DNA from: Pseudomonadales bacterium
Lineage (GTDB): Bacteria; Pseudomonadota; Gammaproteobacteria; Pseudomonadales; JAHEIH01
Length of the DNA stretch: 5,268 nt
NCBI GenBank assembly: GCA_023255355.1
Contig: JALRIU010000182.1
Coordinates: 1 to 5,268, forward strand
Direction of reading: 5' to 3'
Below the pieces are notes generated by a model, which was not told where the DNA came from, made no database searches, and worked only from the letters and a program-made list of their open reading frames with translations. Both the position numbers and the translations under genes were made by a program. Shown here in pieces: positions 1 to 5,268 of the stretch (positions are counted from its first letter, which is position 1; each line of letters opens with the position of its first letter).

Positions 1-2
1 GT

Positions 3-209
3 ACTTATATTGCGCGTTACGATGATCTCGTTAATGGTAAAGAAGAGCCGATTGACGTGTCTGCTGTTGATGTATCGATGAATGGTATTGAACTTCAAGA
101 TCGTGAGTTTTTTGCAGCCATCGCTGAAGGTCGTGAGCCTAATTCATCCGTGGCAAAAGTTCTTGCGTGTTACGAAACATTGCATAATTTAGAGCAACAG
201 TTGGTATAA
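3..209 (+). CDS. Gfo/Idh/MocA-family oxidoreductase, C-terminal fragment (5' end outside window)
   Basis: An open frame enters from the left edge and ends at the TAA at 207-209, leaving 68 residues of a protein whose start is missing. The visible end contains LQDREFFAAI, then GREPNSSVAKVL, then CYETLHNLEQQ. This is the characteristic C-terminal block of Gfo/Idh/MocA dehydrogenases: the end of the substrate-binding alpha/beta domain followed by the last helix. Family members are cytoplasmic and use NAD(P)(H) to oxidise or reduce sugars, inositols and their keto derivatives; several act at C3 of glycosides. The N-terminal Rossmann fold and the catalytic Lys and His are outside the window, so neither activity nor substrate can be judged. 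The next gene begins 25 nt downstream on the same strand, suggesting co-transcription. The family call is firm; the specific function is unknown. Confidence 0.85.
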   Translation, partial: TYIARYDDLVNGKEEPIDVSAVDVSMNGIELQDREFFAAIAEGREPNSSVAKVLACYETLHNLEQQLV

Positions 210-224
210 AAATTACCCACTTTT

Positions 225-230
225 GGAGGT
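225..230 (+). promoter_or_regulatory. Ribosome binding site of the TetR-like gene (decides the start)
   Basis: GGAGGT sits 4 nt before the ATG at 235. An in-frame TTG at 223 would extend the protein by four residues, but it overlaps this Shine-Dalgarno sequence and has none of its own, so ATG 235 is the better start. Confidence 0.8.
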
Positions 231-234
231 AGCT

Positions 235-804
235 ATGAATATTCCAGTAGAAATGCTTTTACCCAAGAAGATCCCTAGACAAAGCCGTTCGGCGATTCTA
301 GTACAATCGGTGTTTGAAGCTTGCGAGCAGATGCTTTTGAATGGTTGGTCGCCGCACGCTTCACTGGCGCCGATGATTGATAAAGTGGGTATCTGTAATA
401 GTTCGCTTTATCAGTATTTTCATACTAAAGAAGGCATCTTCATCGCTACCTACGAATACATGCTCAAGAAAATTTTGTTGCGTGCAGATTGGTCTGCTGC
501 CACCAAAGAGCGAGAAATTGCTTCGATGCATGATAAACTTCGCAGCATTGACGAGCCATTTTACTTGGCAATGATGAATCTTCGTAATAAAAACGATGAG
601 TATCGAGCCTTTTTTGTTAACCATAATGGCGTAGGTAAAGATTTTTTGCATGCCAAGTTACTGGGTTACTGGGGTGATGACGACCGCTTAACTCCACCAG
701 CTTCTTCGCTTGTATCAACGCAGCGTCGTAAGCCACTTGCGACTCGCCTGGGTTATGCAAAACCGGTGAATATGCTAGCCCAGCAAGCTGCAATGGCGAG
801 TTAA
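235..804 (+). CDS. TetR-like transcriptional regulator with diverged helix-turn-helix
   Basis: A 189-residue protein, a normal length for TetR regulators. Residues 11-75 look like the TetR DNA-binding domain: a basic lead-in (KKIPRQSR, 11-18), a helix around 19-36, a predicted HTH around 43-62, and the conserved SLYQYFHTKEGIF block (57-69), where family members carry YxYFxxKexL. The turn normally reading RAGVSxGSLY is KVGICNSSLY here, and the segment before it (SLAPMIDK) lacks the usual T..IA..A pattern, so the recognition helix is diverged. The rest should be a helical ligand-binding and dimerisation domain, but from about residue 137 it becomes polar and Pro/Gly-rich (DDDRLTPPASS, then QRRK), unlike a typical TetR end. 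Neither other frame stays open through the tail, so a simple frameshift is not evident. It lies 25 nt after the dehydrogenase gene and 29 nt before the AKR gene, so it may regulate this operon. Ligand and operator are unknown. Confidence 0.75.
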   Translation: MNIPVEMLLPKKIPRQSRSAILVQSVFEACEQMLLNGWSPHASLAPMIDKVGICNSSLYQYFHTKEGIFIATYEYMLKKILLRADWSAATKEREIASMHDKLRSIDEPFYLAMMNLRNKNDEYRAFFVNHNGVGKDFLHAKLLGYWGDDDRLTPPASSLVSTQRRKPLATRLGYAKPVNMLAQQAAMAS

Positions 805-823
805 TTAGATAAACGAAACTTTT

Positions 824-827
824 AGGA
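824..827 (+). promoter_or_regulatory. Ribosome binding site of the AKR gene (supports a GTG start)
   Basis: AGGA ends 6 nt before the GTG at 834. A TTG at 828 directly abuts it with no spacer and is therefore an unlikely start. The GTG also gives an N-terminus (MLQRTIANTNLP) that leads straight into the first beta strand of the AKR fold, as expected for the family. Confidence 0.65.
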
Positions 828-833
828 TTGCTT

Positions 834-1820
834 GTGCTTCAAAGAACAATTGCTAACACGAATCTCCCAGCCATTGGTTTGGGGTGTATGAACATCAGTC
901 ACGCCTACGGTACACCACCTGGTGAAGATTACGGTGAGCAGTTATTGCGTCGCGCCTTTGAAATTGGTGTTCGTCATTTTGATACTGCCGCCCTCTATGG
1001 TTTTGGTAAAAATGAAATGTTAGTGGGTAGGGCGCTCAAAGATCTTCGTCAGGAGATTCACCTAGCGTCTAAATGCGTCTTATTTGGTGTGGATGGTAAG
1101 CGTGCAATGGATGGCAGTCCTGCCACTATTGAAAAGACCCTAGACAGTGCCTTGCAACGTCTACAAACTGACTACATCGATTTATACTATTTGCATCGCT
1201 TAGATCGGAACGTGCCCATTGAAGACTCTGTTGGTGCTTTAGCACGTGCTATAGAAGCGGGTAAAATCGGTGCAATTGGCCTTTCAGAAATGTCTGCTGA
1301 AACAATTCGTAAAGCTCACGCTGTTCATCCAATTGCTGCGGTACAGTCGGAATATTCACCTTGGTCACGTAACGTAGAGATTGCCGTACTAGATTGTTGT
1401 AAAGATATTGGGGCAACCTTTGTAGCGTTTTCACCTGTCGCTCGAGGTATGTTGGCAGGTAGTATTGTATCGGCTGATCAATTTGAAACGGGTGATATCC
1501 GCGCCAAAATGCCACGCTTTATTGAGCCAAATTTTTCTAAAAACTTGGCATTGGTTGAGCATTTTAAAGCAATTGCAGTCGATCTGGGGTGTACCATTGC
1601 GCAGTTATGTTTAGCGTGGTGCCTGCATAAAGGCGACCATATAATGCCGATTCCTGGCACAAAAAACATCGCTCACCTTGAAGAGAATATGGGGGCGCTC
1701 GATATTCATCTTAGCGATTCTGATATGCAGAGTATCGACGCTTTGATCAATAACGATACTGTGGCTGGTGCACGCTATCCTGATGCCACCTTGCCTGAAA
1801 TAGATACCGAAGATTTTTAA
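834..1820 (+). CDS. Aldo/keto reductase
   Basis: A 328-residue protein from the GTG start, matching the usual 310-350 residues of AKR enzymes, which are cytoplasmic (beta/alpha)8 barrels that interconvert carbonyls and alcohols with NADP(H). The catalytic tetrad is complete: Asp50 in FDTAALYG, Tyr55, Lys80 in LASKC, and His121 in YYLHRLD. Other family blocks are GLGCMNIS (15-22), GKIGAIGLSEM (143-153), QSEYSPWSR (171-179) and the cofactor-binding PIPGTKN (272-278). The overall pattern resembles the YakC/AKR13-type subgroup, whose members accept a range of aldehydes and ketones. There is no signal peptide. It follows the TetR-like gene by 29 nt and precedes the MFS gene by 38 nt, so all are probably co-transcribed. 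Near sugar dehydrogenases it might reduce a keto-sugar or a reactive aldehyde, but the substrate is not readable from the sequence. Family call near certain. Confidence 0.93.
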   Translation: MLQRTIANTNLPAIGLGCMNISHAYGTPPGEDYGEQLLRRAFEIGVRHFDTAALYGFGKNEMLVGRALKDLRQEIHLASKCVLFGVDGKRAMDGSPATIEKTLDSALQRLQTDYIDLYYLHRLDRNVPIEDSVGALARAIEAGKIGAIGLSEMSAETIRKAHAVHPIAAVQSEYSPWSRNVEIAVLDCCKDIGATFVAFSPVARGMLAGSIVSADQFETGDIRAKMPRFIEPNFSKNLALVEHFKAIAVDLGCTIAQLCLAWCLHKGDHIMPIPGTKNIAHLEENMGALDIHLSDSDMQSIDALINNDTVAGARYPDATLPEIDTEDF

Positions 1821-1824
1821 CCTA

Positions 1825-1840
1825 TGCGGCGTTAGCCGCA
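1825..1840 (+). other. GC-rich hairpin between the AKR and MFS genes
   Basis: TGCGGC (1825-1830) and GCCGCA (1835-1840) form a perfect 6-bp stem with a GTTA loop, 4 nt after the AKR stop codon. No T-run follows, so it is not a standard intrinsic terminator; a partial attenuator or an mRNA-processing/stability element fits better. A second GCCGCA copy at 1850-1855, 3 nt before the MFS start, could pair with the same left arm instead. Confidence 0.55.
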
Positions 1841-1858
1841 CACATCTGAGCCGCAACT

Positions 1859-3073
1859 ATGTCGGACACCCGAATTCTCTTTAGCAACGCAAATTATATT
1901 TATTACTTATTTGTGCGGATCTTTTTGACCCTGGCGGTGACCATGATGTCGGTTGCTGTGGGTTGGCATATCTATGAGGCGACCAGTGATCCGATGGCAC
2001 TAGCCTATGTGGGAATTGCCCAAGTAGCGCCGATGTGGATGTTATTTATGTTAACCGGTTGGGTGGCAGATAATTTTTCTCGACGTAATGTGCTACTGGC
2101 TGCCATGAGTGTGCAATTGTGCACTTATGGCGGTATGGCATGGCTCATGAAAGATGGTATCCAAGACGTTTTTCCAATCTATGTTCTACTATTTGTGAAT
2201 TGTTGCGCGAGGGCGTTTATTGGGCCGGCTATTCAATCCATTTTGCCTAATATTGTAGAGAAAAAACTTATATCTCAGGCAGTCTCTATTGCTAGTACAA
2301 TTTGGCAGGGTGCCATGACAGCCGGCCCATTCGTTGGGGGATTGCTGTTGGCTGCGATCGACGTGGATATCTACTGGGTAATGATGGTGGCGGTTGCACT
2401 TTGCCTAGTGAGTATTTCTCGTTTACCTGAGCTAAAGGCGACAAAATCAAATACTCGTGCCCTGACTGATGTTGTTGAGGGTTTGAAGTTTGTCTGGGGT
2501 AACCCCTATGTGTTCCCGTCGATGGCGCTTGATTTGTTTGCCATGATGCTTGGCGGAGTGATGGCATTTTTGCCGATTTACGCCATGGATATATTGCATG
2601 TAGGACCAGATGGATTAGGGGTCATGCGTGCCATGCCTGCCATCGGGTCGGTGTTAGCTGGTGTTTTGGTCTCTAAGTTTGGCTATGGTGGCCACGCAGG
2701 CAAGGCACTGTTTTTGGCACTTATCGTGTTCGCCCTGTCCATTTTGGGCTTCGCCCTGTCGGAGACTTTTTGGATTACCTTGCTCGCGCTGGCTATTTAT
2801 GGTGGCTCAGACATGATTAGCGTCATTATCCGCTCCAGTATTCTGCATCTTGCCACGCCTGATGATCTGCGTGGTCGCACCAATGCCGTCAATTCGCTAT
2901 TTATTGCATCATCCAATGAATTAGGCGATTTTAGAGCCGGCGCAGTTGCTGCGTGGTTTGGCGCTGTACCTGCTGCTGTCATTGGCGCTTTTTCGGCGTT
3001 GGCTGTCGCTGGTATTGGTTATTGGCGGTCTAAAGCCATGCGTGAATTGAAGTCAGTGGATGATATAAATTAA
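1859..3073 (+). CDS. MFS transporter, EntS-like MFS_3 family
   Basis: A 404-residue, strongly hydrophobic inner-membrane protein with enough hydrophobic stretches for about 12 transmembrane helices, the expected size for the family. The first helix spans roughly residues 13-35. The loop between helices 2 and 3 carries the MFS motif A as GWVADNFSRRN (67-77). The equivalent loop in the second half reads DDLRGRTNAVNS (335-346), followed by SNELGDFRAG (352-361), a block typical of the MFS_3 group that includes the enterobactin exporter EntS. Characterised relatives are mostly proton-driven exporters of small molecules, so export is the default expectation, although the sugar-gene context leaves uptake possible. 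The ATG at 1859 has only a weak Shine-Dalgarno (TGAG, 1847-1850). It is the last gene of the upstream group, followed by 156 bp without a gene. Substrate unknown. Confidence 0.9.
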   Translation: MSDTRILFSNANYIYYLFVRIFLTLAVTMMSVAVGWHIYEATSDPMALAYVGIAQVAPMWMLFMLTGWVADNFSRRNVLLAAMSVQLCTYGGMAWLMKDGIQDVFPIYVLLFVNCCARAFIGPAIQSILPNIVEKKLISQAVSIASTIWQGAMTAGPFVGGLLLAAIDVDIYWVMMVAVALCLVSISRLPELKATKSNTRALTDVVEGLKFVWGNPYVFPSMALDLFAMMLGGVMAFLPIYAMDILHVGPDGLGVMRAMPAIGSVLAGVLVSKFGYGGHAGKALFLALIVFALSILGFALSETFWITLLALAIYGGSDMISVIIRSSILHLATPDDLRGRTNAVNSLFIASSNELGDFRAGAVAAWFGAVPAAVIGAFSALAVAGIGYWRSKAMRELKSVDDIN

Positions 3074-3098
3074 TTATTCGTATGTATTTTTAGTTCAA

Positions 3099-3126
3099 TT
3101 GTCCTAAATCTATGTTGATATATCAT
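3099..3126 (+). promoter_or_regulatory. Candidate sigma-70 promoter for the small-subunit/GMC gene pair
   Basis: TTGTCC (3099-3104, 4 of 6 matches to TTGACA) and TATCAT (3121-3126, 5 of 6 to TATAAT) are 16 nt apart, within the normal range. This would start transcription near 3133 and give an untranslated leader of about 95 nt. The region is AT-rich, where such matches arise by chance, so this is only a candidate. No convincing terminator for the MFS gene is visible in this gap, so read-through from upstream is also possible. Confidence 0.35.
3116..3125. promoter_or_regulatory. 10-bp palindrome overlapping the candidate -10 box (possible operator)
   Basis: TGATATATCA is a perfect inverted repeat that covers most of the candidate -10 hexamer. 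A repressor site in that position would block initiation. It is short and AT-rich, so chance occurrence is quite possible. Confidence 0.25.
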
Positions 3127-3182
3127 TTAATTTGGTTGTCAGGTTAGCTTTTGGAAACCACAAATTGATGTAAAACGCATCG

Positions 3183-3213
3183 AAGATAAGGTTTACTTGC
3201 TTTCAGTTATCTT
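3183..3213 (+). repeat. Inverted repeat in the leader of the small-subunit gene
   Basis: AAGATAA (3183-3189) and TTATCTT (3207-3213) are perfect 7-nt inverted arms around a 17-nt loop, ending 6 nt before the ribosome binding site of the next gene. The stem is AT-only apart from one G-C pair and would be a weak RNA hairpin. It could equally be a two-half-site protein-binding sequence, or chance. Confidence 0.25.
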
Positions 3214-3219
3214 TTGAAT

Positions 3220-3225
3220 GGAGAG
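3220..3225 (+). promoter_or_regulatory. Ribosome binding site of the small-subunit gene (decides the start)
   Basis: GGAGAG lies 4 nt before the ATG at 3230. The earlier in-frame ATG at 3218 overlaps this site and would place four extra residues ahead of the twin-arginine motif; ATG 3230 gives the compact MNRREILK start expected of a Tat signal. Confidence 0.75.
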
Positions 3226-3229
3226 CATC

Positions 3230-3826
3230 ATGAATAGACGTGAAATCCTTAAAATGTCAGCTATGCTGCTGGGCACCACAATGAGTGCGTCCTTAAGCCA
3301 AGCGTTAATGGCAGGGGTAAAACCTGGTACAATACCCAATGTCAGTCTGACTGCTGACCAATCTAAAGCGATATCAATACTTGCTGAAATGATCATCCCA
3401 ACCACAGATACTCCGGGAGCTATTGCTGCTGGAGTACCTGAGTTTATCGAAACGATCGTCACTGAATGGTACAAGGATGACGAGCGTAAAATCTTCCTAG
3501 ATGGTATCGATGGTTTGAACGCTATAGCGAAATCAGCTGAAGGTGTGCCTTATTTCAAAGCTTCTGAATCATTGCGTGTCACCTCGCTCACTGAGCAAGA
3601 AAAAATTGCCAGTGAATATGTCTCAGGTGGTTCTGGTGGGCACCCATTAGCTGGCGGTGGAGATGATCCACATACTCCCTTTTTTAGTAAGTTAAAAGAA
3701 TTGGTTGTCACCGGGTACTACACCTCTGAAATCGGCTGCAAGCAAGAACAAATTTACAAGCCCATGCCTGGCCGTTATGACGGCGATCTCAACTATGCCG
3801 ACTTCGGTCGCCGTTTTGTGTCTTAA
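3230..3826 (+). CDS. Gluconate 2-dehydrogenase subunit 3-family protein (Tat-exported small subunit of a GMC dehydrogenase)
   Basis: A 198-residue protein. The N-terminus NRREILK (2-8), followed by a hydrophobic stretch to about residue 28, is a good twin-arginine (Tat) signal, with possible cleavage near A25 or A28. The mature part has the family blocks IIPTTDTPGA (55-64), preceded by the helix LTADQSKAISILAE, a Gly-rich loop (132-146), GYYTSEIG (162-169) and MPGRYDGD (179-186). This family (Gluconate_2-dh3) supplies the small subunit of membrane-bound or periplasmic flavin dehydrogenases for gluconate, glucose and glucosides. It has no cofactor of its own and is thought to help fold and export the catalytic subunit by carrying the Tat signal for both. 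The GMC gene starts 14 nt downstream, the classic partner arrangement. The gene is intact and of ordinary length. Family assignment strong; the substrate depends on the partner. Confidence 0.9.
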   Translation: MNRREILKMSAMLLGTTMSASLSQALMAGVKPGTIPNVSLTADQSKAISILAEMIIPTTDTPGAIAAGVPEFIETIVTEWYKDDERKIFLDGIDGLNAIAKSAEGVPYFKASESLRVTSLTEQEKIASEYVSGGSGGHPLAGGGDDPHTPFFSKLKELVVTGYYTSEIGCKQEQIYKPMPGRYDGDLNYADFGRRFVS

Positions 3827-3840
3827 GAGGACGAGCAATC

Positions 3841-5268
3841 ATGATGACAACACAAACCCAATTTGATGCCATTGTTATCGGTTCAGGTGTGACCGGTGGT
3901 TGGGCTGCTAAAGAATTGACCGAAAAGGGCCTCAAAGTATTGATGCTAGACCGTGGCCGTATGATCGAGCACATTAATGATTATGTAGGTGAGCACAAAA
4001 AGCCTTGGGAAGTGCCTTATCGCAATAAACCCTTGCGTGACTTGTATGCTGATGAGTACGAAGTTCAAAGCAAACAATACGCCTTTGATGAAACAACGCG
4101 CCATTTCTACAACAACGACAAGAAAAATCCATATGCTAATCCAAATGGATTCACTTGGTTCCGTGCAGGTGTAGTAGGCGGTAAATCACTTTTGTGGGGC
4201 CGTCAGGTATACCGTTGGAGTGATCTAGATTTTGAGGCCAACAAAAAAGACGGACACGGTGTTGATTGGCCGATTCGTTATAAAGACATCGAGCCCTGGT
4301 ATACCTATGTAGAAAAGTTTGTTGGTATAAGTGGTCAAGCGGAAGGTCTTCCACAGTTACCTGACAGTGTGTTCCAAAAACCCATGAATATGAATGTGGT
4401 AGAAAAGCACGTTAAACAAAAAATTTCGGAGAACTTTGACGATCGTATGATGACCATCGGTCGTGTTGCTGTGCAAACCGAACCAAAAAATGGTCGCGGT
4501 GATTGTCACTACTGTGGCCCTTGTCATCGTGGTTGTTCTGCGGGCGCTTATTTTTCTACACAGAGTTCAACATTGCCGGCTGCCCGTGCAACCGGCAACT
4601 TGACCCTAGTATCGGATGCCGTGGTCGAAGGAATTGATTACGACCCGGTTACTAAACGCGCCAGCGGTGTCCGTGTGATTGATGCGAACAGTCTTCATAA
4701 AACACGTTATACCTCTAAATTGGTGTTTGTATGTGCGTCTACCATCGGCAGTACTCAGATTTTGATGAACTCTAAGTCAGAGGCCTTCCCAACTGGTTTG
4801 GCTAACCGCAGTGATGCTCTGGGTCGATACTTAATGGACCATACATACAACACTGGTGCGATGGGAATCTTTACTGGATTTAATGACAAAATCGATTTTG
4901 GTAATCGCCCCAATGGAATTTATATTCCACGTTTCCAAAACGTTAACGGTCAAGACAAGGATTACCTGCGTGGATATAACTACCAAGGTGGTGCGATGCG
5001 TCTGCCCTTACGAAGTCAAGCGATGAATACACCTGGTTTCGGCGCTGATTTTAAACATAGCTTGCGTACGCCTGGCCCTTGGATGATGTGGCTCGGTGGT
5101 TTTGGTGAGTGTTTGCCCAGTGCCAACAACCGTATGACCTTATTGGAAAATAAAAAAGATCGTTATGGTATCCCGCAAATCCAATTCGATTTTACCTGGA
5201 GTAAAAACGAAGACATGATTCGAGATGACATCATGAAAGAAGGCGAGGCCATGTTGAAGGCGGCCGGC
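3841..5268 (+). CDS. GMC-family FAD-dependent sugar dehydrogenase, catalytic subunit (3' end outside window)
   Basis: An open frame of 476 codons runs without a stop to the right edge. The tandem ATGATG start is 14 nt after the previous stop, with GAGG (3827-3830) as ribosome binding site. Residues 11-40 form the FAD-binding Rossmann motif: GSGVTGG at 14-20, with LMLDRGR ending the second strand. Further GMC landmarks are AGVVGGKSLLWGR (109-121), DWPIRYKDIEPWY (142-154), CASTIGSTQILMNS (298-311) and LGRYLMDH (327-334). A four-cysteine cluster, C222-x2-C225-x2-C228-x3-C232, lies in the middle. The enzyme should oxidise a sugar or glycoside hydroxyl and pass electrons to a cytochrome or quinone rather than to oxygen. 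It has no signal peptide and is probably exported with its Tat-bearing partner. GMC proteins of this type have roughly 550-580 residues, so the C-terminal catalytic His/Asn region is outside the window and cannot be checked. Substrate candidates are glucosides, glucose or gluconate. Confidence 0.92.
   Translation, partial: MMTTQTQFDAIVIGSGVTGGWAAKELTEKGLKVLMLDRGRMIEHINDYVGEHKKPWEVPYRNKPLRDLYADEYEVQSKQYAFDETTRHFYNNDKKNPYANPNGFTWFRAGVVGGKSLLWGRQVYRWSDLDFEANKKDGHGVDWPIRYKDIEPWYTYVEKFVGISGQAEGLPQLPDSVFQKPMNMNVVEKHVKQKISENFDDRMMTIGRVAVQTEPKNGRGDCHYCGPCHRGCSAGAYFSTQSSTLPAARATGNLTLVSDAVVEGIDYDPVTKRASGVRVIDANSLHKTRYTSKLVFVCASTIGSTQILMNSKSEAFPTGLANRSDALGRYLMDHTYNTGAMGIFTGFNDKIDFGNRPNGIYIPRFQNVNGQDKDYLRGYNYQGGAMRLPLRSQAMNTPGFGADFKHSLRTPGPWMMWLGGFGECLPSANNRMTLLENKKDRYGIPQIQFDFTWSKNEDMIRDDIMKEGEAMLKAAG

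Noticed and set aside
637..804. A possible frameshift in the TetR-like gene explaining its odd tail.
   Set aside because: Both alternative plus-strand frames meet stop codons within the start of the tail (TGA at about 675 and TAA at about 689), so no single shift restores a longer normal C-terminus.
1249..1515. An 88-codon minus-strand open frame inside the AKR gene, with others at 1478-1669 and 1611-1856.
   Set aside because: They overlap a gene whose catalytic residues and family motifs are all intact; no family resemblance is seen in the antisense products.
2729..2760. An 11-bp direct repeat (TTCGCCCTGTC) twice, 21 nt apart, within the MFS gene.
   Set aside because: It is in frame and simply encodes FALS twice in one transmembrane helix (FALSILGFALSE); repeated hydrophobic codons explain it.
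3142..3159. A GGTT/AACC mini-hairpin in the gap after the MFS gene, considered as a terminator.
   Set aside because: The stem is only 4 bp with a 10-nt loop and no T-run follows it; it would not terminate transcription.
3193..3474. A 93-codon open frame on the minus strand opposite the start of the small-subunit gene.
   Set aside because: It lies over a well-supported Tat-signal protein, has no recognisable domain and looks like an antisense shadow.
3989..4174. A short plus-strand open frame and a minus-strand one at 4151-4354.
   Set aside because: Both lie in other frames of the GMC gene, which is open from 3841 to the window edge and matches the family throughout.

Overview
The window is a compact, single-strand (+) stretch of bacterial chromosome carrying sugar-oxidation genes and a small transporter/reductase group. 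The protein families, moderate base composition, short intergenic gaps and clear GGAG-type ribosome binding sites suggest a proteobacterium, probably a marine or polysaccharide-degrading gammaproteobacterium (inference from gene style only; no marker gene is present). No RNA gene, CRISPR array, insertion sequence or phage gene is visible.

Layout: (1) positions 3-209, the C-terminal end of a Gfo/Idh/MocA-family NAD(P)-dependent sugar dehydrogenase whose start lies outside the window; (2) 235-804, a TetR-like regulator with a diverged DNA-binding helix and an unusual tail; (3) 834-1820, an aldo/keto reductase with a complete catalytic tetrad; (4) 1859-3073, a 12-helix MFS transporter of the EntS-like MFS_3 type; (5) a 156-bp intergenic region with a candidate promoter and a 10-bp palindrome over its -10 box; (6) 3230-3826, a Tat-signal-bearing gluconate 2-dehydrogenase subunit 3-type small subunit; (7) 3841 to the right edge, a GMC-family FAD-dependent sugar dehydrogenase catalytic subunit, open at the window edge, with a four-cysteine cluster of possible Fe-S type.

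The first four genes are separated by only 25-38 nt and probably form one transcription unit. The last two, 14 nt apart, form a second unit that may have its own promoter. The small subunit and the GMC subunit very likely make one periplasmic flavoprotein dehydrogenase: the small subunit carries the Tat signal and the GMC subunit has none. The combination of this GMC/small-subunit pair with a Gfo/Idh/MocA enzyme resembles the gene sets of glucoside 3-dehydrogenase and 3-keto-glycoside pathways, so a plausible reading is oxidation of a sugar or glycoside at the cell envelope followed by handling of the keto-sugar in the cytoplasm. The substrate cannot be read from the sequence. The AKR could reduce a keto or aldehyde intermediate, and the MFS protein could move a related small molecule; both roles are inference.
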